Shown here one piece after another: positions 1-5,132 of a DNA stretch of 6,382 nt. This DNA comes from Bacillota bacterium (GTDB taxonomy: Bacteria > Bacillota > Dethiobacteria > Dethiobacterales > Dethiobacteraceae): positions 1 to 6,382 of the forward strand of contig JAAZJT010000037.1 of the NCBI GenBank assembly GCA_012800215.1, given 5' to 3'. The notes below the pieces were generated by a model that had not been told where the DNA came from, did not search any database, and saw only the letters and a list, made by a program, of their open reading frames with translations. The first letter of the stretch is position 1. Each line of letters begins with the position of its first letter. The position numbers were made by a program, and so were the translations under genes.

Positions 1-1650
1 AAAATATATCAACCCCGTAAACTGGAAATAATCTTACACTTGCGTAAACACACCGCTTACTATTCGTTAATATGCTCAGCAGATCCTCGACTGGCACGTG
101 TTCACTTAACTAACGACAAGCCGGATAATCCTGCTGTCCCCCCGGCATTTTGTATGCTTTTACGTAAACATCTCACTGGTGCCCGTTTACTCTCACTGCA
201 GCAGGAAGGCTTGGAACGTATTTTAACTTTTGTCTTCAGCTCCTACGATGAATTTGGCAACAGCGTTACTAAAAGCCTCATTTGTGAAGTTATGGGGAAA
301 CATTCCAATATTATTTTGACTATACCCACACTTGATAATGAACCACAGATTTTAGGCAGTATTAAACAGGTCACTGCAACTATGAGCCGCTACCGTACCA
401 TTTTACCCGGCGAAATATATTATCCACCTCCGCCGCAAGAGAAAATAAATATTTTTAATTTTAGTGAAGAAGAACTGGCAACTGCATTGCTTAATACAAC
501 AGAACAAGCGCCGGTTTCCTCATTAGTACAAACAGTCATGGGTATCGGCAAAGAATTGGCTAAGGTGCTGATTCAGCGAGCTGCAGACGGTGAGTATTGT
601 CATCCTTTAACAGTGATCCGCCCAATGGCTGCAGAATTGCACAAACTGGCAACTGCTGTTGATAGTAATCAATTGCAGCCCTGTTTATATAAAACAGCTG
701 CTAATAAGCTTTCATTTTCACTGCTGATTCCACCGCAGGCCTCGCTTGCGGAATTGACACTTTTTCAAAGTGTTAACGATTGCCTGGCTGCCTACTATCA
801 TGCTTTGCTTAATGCTCATGAAGTGGCAGCATTAAAACAGCAGCTTCTACAATCTGTTAATAATATGCTGGCGCGCGCTGTCAAAAAATTAAAAAAGCAA
901 ATGAGAGAATTGCAGGAAATGGAGGGTGCTGATAAATACCGACTTTGGGGTGAAATGTTAACTGCCAGCCTTCATCACCTTCGCCCCGGTATGACAAAGG
1001 CATCAGTACCCAACTATTACACTGACAGTAGGGAAAAAATAACAGTCCCACTGGATCCTGCATGTTCACCGCAGGAAAATGCACAACGTTATTTTAAAAA
1101 ATACCGCAAACTACGTGACGGGAAAAAATATCTTGTTGATCGCAAAGCAGCAGCTGAAAAGGAAATTGCCTACTTAGAGTCACTCTTAGTTGCTATCCAG
1201 CATGCAGATATGTCTGCTTTATGGGAAATACGCGAAGAGATGGAAAAAGCCGGGTTAATACGCAAAAAAACAATAAAAAAACAGGCTAAGACATACTCAT
1301 CTCAGCCCTTGCATTTTGTCTCTCCTGATAATATTGATATCTATGTCGGGAAAAATAACCGGCAAAATGACCAACTTACTTTGCGTGCTGCTTCACCGAC
1401 GGACATCTGGCTGCATGTGAAAAATCACCCAGGCGCACATGTGATTATACGAGATTCAAATCCACCGGCAAAAACAATACTTTATGCTGCTGAACTGGCA
1501 GCATTTTACAGTAAGCTTTCTACTTCTGCCAACGTGCCGGTAGACTATACGCAGGTTCGTTATGTGAAAAAACCTAAAGGGGCAAAGCCGGGTATGGTTG
1601 TTTACGATCATCACCATACCGTTTACGTTACTCCTAAACAATCCTATTAA
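1..1650 (+). CDS. rqcH: RqcH / NFACT-family ribosome quality control protein (Rqc2 homologue), 5'-partial
   Basis: RqcH binds stalled large ribosomal subunits carrying peptidyl-tRNA and directs C-terminal alanine tailing in the cytoplasm; older annotations call the family fibronectin-binding protein FbpA. The frame is open from base 1 (KIYQPRKLEI...), and these residues match the conserved KIHQP...VIFHIR stretch of the family. The TTG at 40 is therefore internal, and the true start lies about 25 codons left of the window. Visible in order: NFACT-N with FCMLLRKH and EVMGKHSNIIL; two charged helical stretches forming the coiled-coil arms (about 835-960 and 1100-1270); a C-terminal NFACT-R domain from about 1300 with DIYVGKNNRQND and DIWLHVKNHPGAHVII. 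The reconstructed length of about 574 residues fits the roughly 570 of the Bacillus subtilis protein. The tRNA-contacting Asp-Arg pair of that protein (D97/R98 as I recall it) reads Glu-Arg here (GLERI). The gene ends 6 bp from a convergent gene, with no rightward terminator visible. Confidence 0.95.
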   Translation, partial: KIYQPRKLEIILHLRKHTAYYSLICSADPRLARVHLTNDKPDNPAVPPAFCMLLRKHLTGARLLSLQQEGLERILTFVFSSYDEFGNSVTKSLICEVMGKHSNIILTIPTLDNEPQILGSIKQVTATMSRYRTILPGEIYYPPPPQEKINIFNFSEEELATALLNTTEQAPVSSLVQTVMGIGKELAKVLIQRAADGEYCHPLTVIRPMAAELHKLATAVDSNQLQPCLYKTAANKLSFSLLIPPQASLAELTLFQSVNDCLAAYYHALLNAHEVAALKQQLLQSVNNMLARAVKKLKKQMRELQEMEGADKYRLWGEMLTASLHHLRPGMTKASVPNYYTDSREKITVPLDPACSPQENAQRYFKKYRKLRDGKKYLVDRKAAAEKEIAYLESLLVAIQHADMSALWEIREEMEKAGLIRKKTIKKQAKTYSSQPLHFVSPDNIDIYVGKNNRQNDQLTLRAASPTDIWLHVKNHPGAHVIIRDSNPPAKTILYAAELAAFYSKLSTSANVPVDYTQVRYVKKPKGAKPGMVVYDHHHTVYVTPKQSY

Positions 1651-1656
1651 AAAGAG

Positions 1657-1953
1657 CTACGGGCAGGAAGGCCTTGCCAAAGAATTTATGCGGTAGCGAA
1701 CTGCAGCATCTAATAATATCTCGCCATCTTCCTCATCAAAGCGCACTAAACCAATTACCCCATCCTTCTCGCCAAGCCAGCCGAGATATTGCTCCACAAA
1801 ATACTGAGCTCCTTGCTCACTAAAAGGTTCAGGGTGCCCACACATTACTTGAGCATAAACTTCCCGCGGTACCTGTAAAATACGATGCGTTACCTGAAAA
1901 ATTTCACCCTCTACTTCCCTTTCCTTTACCTGACTAAAAAGTGAACTTTTCAT
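1657..1953 (-). CDS. hypothetical 98-residue soluble protein
   Basis: I do not recognise this family. The ATG is preceded by GAGGTG with about 8 bases of spacing, a good ribosome binding site, and the frame closes at a TAG 6 bp from the end of rqcH. The product is acidic, with no signal peptide or membrane segment. Its centre (GHPEPFSEQGAQYFVEQYLGWLG) looks helical, and a strand-like section follows (GVIGLVRFDEEDGEILLDAAVRYRI), which suggests a small folded alpha/beta domain. There is one cysteine in the middle and one next to the C-terminus. It diverges from the SPW-like membrane gene across a shared promoter region. The strong RBS, plausible protein composition and lack of a competing frame make it a real gene. 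No function can be assigned. Confidence 0.75.
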   Translation of the reverse strand: MKSSLFSQVKEREVEGEIFQVTHRILQVPREVYAQVMCGHPEPFSEQGAQYFVEQYLGWLGEKDGVIGLVRFDEEDGEILLDAAVRYRINSLARPSCP

Positions 1954-1978
1954 TTTAATTCACCTCATCGATGTTTCT

Positions 1979-1984
1979 GTTATA
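1979..1984 (-). promoter_or_regulatory. candidate -10 box for the 98-residue gene
   Basis: On the minus strand these bases read TATAAC (5 of 6 to consensus), placed 25 bp before the ATG at 1953. No good -35 box lies 16-18 bp upstream; that position is occupied by the palindrome at 2004-2015, so an activator or repressor may act there. This is an inference from motif and spacing only. Confidence 0.3.
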
Positions 1985-2003
1985 TTCTTTCAATGGTGGC
2001 CCC

Positions 2004-2015
2004 GGTGTATACACC
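2004..2015. promoter_or_regulatory. perfect 12-bp palindrome GGTGTATACACC, candidate operator
   Basis: GGTGTATACACC is a perfect inverted repeat between two divergent genes. It is nested in a second inverted repeat, AATGGTG (1992-1998) with CACCATT (2012-2018). A second GTATAC core occurs at 2037-2042, with its centre 30 bp away, close to three helical turns. The first site covers the expected -35 region of the leftward gene, and the second lies in the likely -10 of the rightward gene. A dimeric regulator controlling both genes is plausible, but the regulator is unknown. Confidence 0.4.
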
Positions 2016-2037
2016 ATTCACCGCCTTACTTTTTTTG

Positions 2038-2043
2038 TATACT
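2038..2043 (+). promoter_or_regulatory. candidate -10 box for the SPW-like gene
   Basis: TATACT matches 5 of 6 positions of the sigma-A -10 consensus and would start transcription near 2050, about 40 bases before the ATG at 2090. The -35 region (around 2015-2020) is poor, so activation or a different sigma factor is possible. Confidence 0.35.
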
Positions 2044-2089
2044 TACCAGTCAATCTGAGCAAATTAAGGTGAAAAGGGGGTGAATTAAA

Positions 2090-2281
2090 ATGATGACCAC
2101 TTTTCACTGGATTCATATTATCGTTGGAGCTTGGTTAGCATTAGTTAATTTTATGGAGATTTTACCGGCAGAACTAACAATGCTAAATAACGTGGGGATA
2201 GGCATCATTGTTGCCATCTACAATGCATATTTTTTATTTGCTAAAAATAATGTTGATGTCAAAAATCAAGAAAGACGCTGA
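2090..2281 (+). CDS. small two-helix membrane protein, SPW-repeat-like
   Basis: A 63-residue protein with two hydrophobic helices (about residues 8-24 and 33-51) and a charged C-terminal tail (KNNVDVKNQERR). The pattern of a Trp-led helix with G-x-W-L, a short Pro-containing turn and a second helix beginning N-N-V-G-I-G resembles half of an SPW-repeat protein. The hallmark S-P-W itself is absent, so the family call is tentative. The start is supported by AGGGGGTG about 8-9 bases upstream; ATGATG offers two adjacent start codons and either is possible. The stop codon lies in the loop-proximal part of a strong terminator, so the gene is probably monocistronic. Function is unknown; it would sit in the cytoplasmic membrane. 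Confidence 0.8.
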   Translation: MMTTFHWIHIIVGAWLALVNFMEILPAELTMLNNVGIGIIVAIYNAYFLFAKNNVDVKNQERR

Positions 2282-2310
2282 TTTTTACTTTTTAAAAACA
2301 GCGTCTTTTT
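2269..2310 (+). terminator. intrinsic terminator overlapping the stop codon of the SPW-like gene
   Basis: AAAGACGCTG (2271-2280) pairs perfectly with CAGCGTCTTT (2299-2308). Two more outer pairs, one of them G-U, extend the stem to 12 bp. The right arm runs into TTTTT. The AT-rich 18-base loop can itself pair T-run to A-run. The left arm contains the last codons of the gene. Confidence 0.85.
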
Positions 2311-2344
2311 GAGGCCTTCAGGGAAAATATCTCAATGAAGGGCA

Positions 2345-2370
2345 GTGTCAGGCACCCTGTTTGGGTGCCT
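2345..2370. repeat. REP-like hairpin element GTGTCAGGCACC...GGGTGCCT
   Basis: AGGCACCC (2350-2357) and GGGTGCCT (2363-2370) form a perfect 8-bp stem with a TGTTT loop, preceded by GTGTC. No T-run follows on the plus strand, so it does not look like an ordinary terminator. From memory, GTGTCAGGCACC (reverse GGTGCCTGACAC) recurs as an intergenic repeat in several bacteria and sits near REP-associated transposases. No such transposase and no second copy are in this window. Confidence 0.5.
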
Positions 2371-2439
2371 CTTGCATAATAATCAAATGCATGCGCAAAA
2401 ATATTAACAGACTCTACTAATGAAAGTGAGTGATAATCG

Positions 2440-2580
2440 ATGAGTGAATTTAAAAATGATTCACGGGAAGGCGATTGGGCAGCTGCCGCAATAAAATATG
2501 GTGCCTGGCTGCTTGGGTTAATTATAGTCCTTTATTTTGTTGCGCGTAATGTCTTTCCCTTTATTCAAAGCTTGTTTTAA
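2440..2580 (+). CDS. 46-residue single-helix membrane protein, unknown function
   Basis: The frame reads MSEFKNDSREGDWAAAAIKY, then a strongly hydrophobic helix (about residues 19-35, GAWLLGLIIVLYFVA), then RNVFPFIQSLF and TAA. The charged N-terminus, one membrane-spanning helix and short C-terminus look like a genuine small membrane protein, with the N-terminus probably cytoplasmic. A moderate ribosome binding site (AAGTGAGTGAT, ending about 5 bases before the ATG) supports the start. I recall similar short proteins with a D-W-x-x-A-x-K-Y-G-x-W-L pattern in Clostridia but cannot name a family. It is convergent with the NERD-domain gene, 16 bp away, with no clear terminator between them. Confidence 0.7.
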   Translation: MSEFKNDSREGDWAAAAIKYGAWLLGLIIVLYFVARNVFPFIQSLF

Positions 2581-2596
2581 AGCACAAAAGTATTTA

Positions 2597-3316
2597 CTAC
2601 AGCCCATGCCTGAATTTGCACTTTGGGTATTTGCTGCAGCTTTTATATTTTCGCCCTTTACCCTCTCTAATTACTAATTTATTACCGCATTTGGGACAAA
2701 TATCAGCATCCACCAGCCGCTTTCTTTCCTCAAGTATATCCTTAACATTATAAATGCGTGTTTTTCTTATATTTTTTTGAGAAGTGTAACCGTTGAATTC
2801 TTTTATTATTTTCTCCATCTCACTTGACGTCAACACTTCTTGATCATAACGATAGATTATATTGAGGAGATTGTTAGCTAAAATAACGTGTGTATTGACT
2901 TTAATTTTTAGTTGGGCGGACATTCCAAACACTACAATCGGTATTACTGGAATTTTATTTGTTTGCAGTAATTTACGGATTGCTTTTGCCTGTATTTTAC
3001 ATTGCTTAACGGGATTAGCAAACCTTCTTTTACGTTTTAGAACTTGTTGTGTCCAAGTATCACTATGTTCTGTACCTTCAATTATTCCTTTTTGCGTACT
3101 CATTTTTATTACAAAAATACCGTAGCGGGAAATAATGACATAATCAATACTGGCACCATTCTTCTGTACAAAAAAATTCTGTATGCAATAATATTGTTTT
3201 TTATCAAGTCTTGCCAGTGATACTCTGGTACTATTGATACCTATCTTCCCTAACATAATAGGAATACGCAGTGCTGAGCAGAACAATCCTAACGCAATAA
3301 ACAGGTATAACCACAA
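2597..3316 (-). CDS. membrane-anchored NERD-domain protein with C-terminal topoisomerase-type zinc ribbon
   Basis: A 239-residue protein: one N-terminal hydrophobic helix (1-20), a NERD domain (about 23-120, nuclease-related, PD-(D/E)XK fold), a linker, and a zinc ribbon of the type found at the C-terminus of topoisomerase I (C207-x2-C210-x16-C227-x5-C233). NERD hallmarks seen are IDYVIISRYGIFVI (residues 57-70) and NP-x2-Q (101-105). The usual active-site E-x-K after FVI is K71-M-S73, and the usual G-E near the domain start is G-I, so nuclease activity is doubtful. A GTG at 3325 is in frame but overlaps the AAGGAG Shine-Dalgarno (3325-3330). The TTG at 3316 lies 8 bases beyond it and is the better start. 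The role may be nucleic-acid binding at the membrane; the true function is unknown. Confidence 0.85.
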   Translation of the reverse strand: MWLYLFIALGLFCSALRIPIMLGKIGINSTRVSLARLDKKQYYCIQNFFVQKNGASIDYVIISRYGIFVIKMSTQKGIIEGTEHSDTWTQQVLKRKRRFANPVKQCKIQAKAIRKLLQTNKIPVIPIVVFGMSAQLKIKVNTHVILANNLLNIIYRYDQEVLTSSEMEKIIKEFNGYTSQKNIRKTRIYNVKDILEERKRLVDADICPKCGNKLVIREGKGRKYKSCSKYPKCKFRHGL

Positions 3317-3324
3317 ATGCAGCA

Positions 3325-3330
3325 CTCCTT
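3325..3330 (-). promoter_or_regulatory. ribosome binding site that fixes the TTG start of the NERD gene
   Basis: AAGGAG on the minus strand shares its last base with an in-frame GTG, so it cannot serve that codon. It stands 8 bases before the in-frame TTG at 3316. Confidence 0.7.
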
Positions 3331-3356
3331 CCCAAAGTCAATTTAGCTAAATAGAA

Positions 3357-3381
3357 AGCAAAACCGTGGGAGTTTCCACGG
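3357..3381 (-). terminator. intrinsic terminator or leader attenuator upstream of the NERD gene
   Basis: On the minus strand CCGTGG (3381-3376) pairs with CCACGG (3369-3364) and is followed by TTTTGCTTT. It lies about 48 bp before the TTG start. There is too little room after it for a promoter plus leader, so transcripts of the NERD gene must cross it. It may end DUF4321 transcripts, act as an attenuator, or both. Confidence 0.55.
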
Positions 3382-3489
3382 CACGCACACAAAAATTTTC
3401 CTTTCAAATAATAGTGTGAATATTTAAACTACTACAATAATAACTAAATGAACATTATGCAATTTGCGCGAGTCTTTAACTGCTTTAAT

Positions 3490-3498
3490 ACTATAGCA
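3490..3498 (-). promoter_or_regulatory. candidate extended -10 promoter for the NERD gene
   Basis: The minus strand reads TGCTATAGT, an extended -10 (TGn plus a 5-of-6 box). A start near 3483 would give a leader of about 165 bases containing the 3364-3381 hairpin. TTGCAG lies only 15 bp upstream of the box, a poor -35 spacing. Confidence 0.3.
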
Positions 3499-3594
3499 TT
3501 TTCACCATTGCTGCAAATATGCTTAAACGCTTATTGTTTATTCGACAAAGGAGAGGTAAATTCCTCTAGCTAAAGTAATTATTACTAATACTGC

Positions 3595-3843
3595 TTATAG
3601 GCGTGTATAAATAAAAAGGGCAAGAAAAAACCCTAAAATAGTGGCAATATTTATCTTTAAATATATACCTAATGTTAGAGATATAGCAGCAAGTTCAACT
3701 GTGGTCGGTCCAAACCCCAATTTTTTACCTACATTTAAAAATGGAAGATTAGCGCCAAAGATTTCTCCTAAAAGTGAACCAAAAATACTGCCAACAATAA
3801 GTAAGATAATAAGCATTCCTGTTTGTTTTGTCATTTTGGCCAT
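3595..3843 (-). CDS. DUF4321 family small membrane protein
   Basis: An 82-residue protein with two membrane helices: one near residues 9-30 (LIILLIVGSIFGSLLGEI) and a longer one or pair at about 50-80 (ISLTLGIYLKINIATILGFFLALFIY). The signature G-S-x-x-G-E, a P-F-L segment, L-x-x-G-I-x-L-K-I-N and a terminal I-Y-x-R-L match DUF4321, a conserved Firmicute membrane family with no known function. The start is supported by AGGGGG about 7 bases before the ATG. The gene lies 69 bp downstream of apbE on the same strand with no clear terminator between them, so co-transcription is likely. Family members are often linked to cell-shape or division genes; none is visible here. Confidence 0.8.
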   Translation of the reverse strand: MAKMTKQTGMLIILLIVGSIFGSLLGEIFGANLPFLNVGKKLGFGPTTVELAAISLTLGIYLKINIATILGFFLALFIYTRL

Positions 3844-3912
3844 AAAGCATCCCCCTACAAGTTGTAAGCTAATCCTTTGACTTATAAATAAGCGAAGTTT
3901 TATTCTTCTTTA

Positions 3913-5004
3913 TTATTTTTTTAAGCTATTAGACGCACCTTCGCTTTTCATTATTGCTTTTAAACCCTCAGTAGTTCTAACTGAGCCATCTTTCATTACC
4001 CAGAGTGCCTCTACGCCTTCAGTCTTTTCTGCCAGAGCCAAGCTCTCTGTAAAGGGTAGTAAAAATAATTCTGTTGACATGAAATCAGCAAGACCGGAAT
4101 CTTCCGCCACCACAGTAACAGCACGATAATTTTCTCCCGGCATTAAAGTATCTGGATCAATAATATGATGATACTTTTTACCCTGATAAATAAAATAGCG
4201 CTGATAATCGCCACTGCTTACAACTGAGGCATCACTGACAAATACTGTTTCTAACACTCCATTTTCGGAAACAATCGATTCATTAGGATTTTGAATGCCA
4301 ATGCTCCAATGTTTGCGCACGCCATCGAGGGGGCTACCAATAGTGCGGATATTTCCGCCAGCACTTATAATGCCTGAAGTTAACCCGGCCGCCATTACCT
4401 CCTGAGCCACAATTTCTGTAGCAAAACCTTTAGCAATACCGCCCACATCCAGCCTCATATTTTTATCTGCCAGATAAACAGTGCGTTTTTCTGTGTCAAT
4501 AATCACTTGATCAAGATCTGTATGCTTAGCAGCATTCTTTAATTTTTCCAAAGGCGGAAGTTCTGCTTTTTCAGGGAAATCAATAGCCTTAGTACGATAA
4601 TCATGCCAAATACTTAGCACTGCTCCCATGGCAATATTCATTTTACCTCCAGTTTTCTCATGCCATTCCTTGGCAAAAAGTATTAAATCTATAATTTCCT
4701 GCTCAACCTGGACTGGCTTTATACCGGCATTGTCATTAATTGTTTTTACATTATTAATTCCCGTATAGTTATTATAAATATCAAATAAACGGTGTAGTTC
4801 AATAAAACGCGTATGAATTTGCTCATAATATTGATTAAATTCTTCTTCACTTTTTGTATAAGCGATAACTTGTGTAAGAGTATCAAATGTATCAAAAAAA
4901 CTCTTTGAGTATTTGGTATATTCCACCTCAGGGGTTCTACGACAACCTGTTAGCAATAATAAAATAGCTACAAGCAGAATCTTAATTGTCAGTTTATATT
5001 TCAT
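3913..5004 (-). CDS. apbE: ApbE, FAD:protein FMN transferase (lipoprotein)
   Basis: ApbE uses FAD and a divalent metal to attach FMN through a phosphoester to a threonine of exported flavoproteins, on the outer face of the membrane. From the ATG at 5004 the protein has 363 residues, with a signal peptide and lipobox L-L-T-G-C (lipid cysteine C21). Family motifs: MNIAMGAVLSIW (about 122-133), LDVGGIAKGFA (185-195), SAGGNI (214-219), SSGDYQRYF (263-271), HHIIDPDT (279-286) and A-D-F-M-S-T (306-311), whose D307 and T311 correspond to metal-site residues. An in-frame ATG at 5016 would sit at about the predicted transcription start and has no ribosome binding site, whereas GGTGAT precedes 5004. 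It lies directly downstream of the two-domain FMN-binding-like lipoprotein, its likely substrate, but has its own promoter. The motif usually written D-P-x-T-G-x-P reads D-P-D-T-L-M-P here. Confidence 0.95.
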   Translation of the reverse strand: MKYKLTIKILLVAILLLLTGCRRTPEVEYTKYSKSFFDTFDTLTQVIAYTKSEEEFNQYYEQIHTRFIELHRLFDIYNNYTGINNVKTINDNAGIKPVQVEQEIIDLILFAKEWHEKTGGKMNIAMGAVLSIWHDYRTKAIDFPEKAELPPLEKLKNAAKHTDLDQVIIDTEKRTVYLADKNMRLDVGGIAKGFATEIVAQEVMAAGLTSGIISAGGNIRTIGSPLDGVRKHWSIGIQNPNESIVSENGVLETVFVSDASVVSSGDYQRYFIYQGKKYHHIIDPDTLMPGENYRAVTVVAEDSGLADFMSTELFLLPFTESLALAEKTEGVEALWVMKDGSVRTTEGLKAIMKSEGASNSLKK

Positions 5005-5021
5005 TAGCATCACCATGTCCT

Positions 5022-5063
5022 ATTATAACAAATAACATATACTAGTAATACTATTATTGACAA
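5022..5063 (-). promoter_or_regulatory. promoter of apbE
   Basis: The minus strand carries TGTTATAAT (5030-5022), a perfect -10 hexamer with the extended TGn element. Transcription would begin near 5015, about 10 bases before the ATG at 5004. An alternative upstream promoter uses TTGTCA (5063-5058) with TATGTT (5039-5034), spacing 18. Either places transcription after the terminator of the preceding gene. Confidence 0.55.
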
Positions 5064-5094
5064 AATTACTCCCCTGCTTGCAGCAGGGGAGTAA
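5062..5094 (-). terminator. strong intrinsic terminator of the FMN-binding-like lipoprotein gene
   Basis: TTACTCCCCTGC and GCAGGGGAGTAA (5066-5077 and 5083-5094) form a perfect 12-bp stem with a 5-base loop. On the minus strand the stem is followed by TTTT. It lies about 40 bp past the TAG at 5133 and separates that gene from apbE. Confidence 0.85.
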
Positions 5095-5132
5095 AAACAC
5101 TGATTTAATTTACATTTTTACCTAATCTAGAT

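Larger units (their letters stand above)
3317..3594. other. 278-bp AT-rich non-coding region between the NERD and DUF4321 genes
   Basis: I find no credible gene here. It holds, on the minus strand, a weak hairpin after the DUF4321 gene (AGAGG/CCTCT, 3552-3567), a no-loop palindrome AGTAATTATTACT (3574-3586), a candidate extended -10 (3490-3498) and a terminator-like hairpin (3364-3381). The layout reads as an untranslated leader for the NERD gene. A 41-codon plus-strand frame at 3448 has no ribosome binding site. Confidence 0.5.

Noticed and set aside
40..1650. TTG at 40 as the start of rqcH
   Set aside because: The frame is open to base 1 and the 13 upstream codons match conserved family sequence, so the gene simply runs off the left edge.
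1662..1678. Hairpin GGCAGG/CTTGCC between rqcH and the convergent gene as a terminator
   Set aside because: It is short, includes a G-U pair and lies inside the 98-residue coding region. There is no T-run on the plus strand, and on the minus strand the T-run is offset by 6 bases.
3448..3573. 41-codon plus-strand frame in the non-coding stretch
   Set aside because: No ribosome binding site, mixed composition with no recognisable feature, and it overlaps the likely leader of the NERD gene.
2862..3880. Hydrophobic plus-strand frames at 2862-3125 and 3641-3880
   Set aside because: They lie fully or mostly opposite well-supported minus-strand genes (NERD protein and DUF4321) and lack start signals.
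3890..3946. AAGCGAAG/CTTCGCTT inverted repeat around the end of apbE as a terminator
   Set aside because: The arms are separated by 41 bases and no T-run follows on the minus strand, so chance is the simpler explanation.
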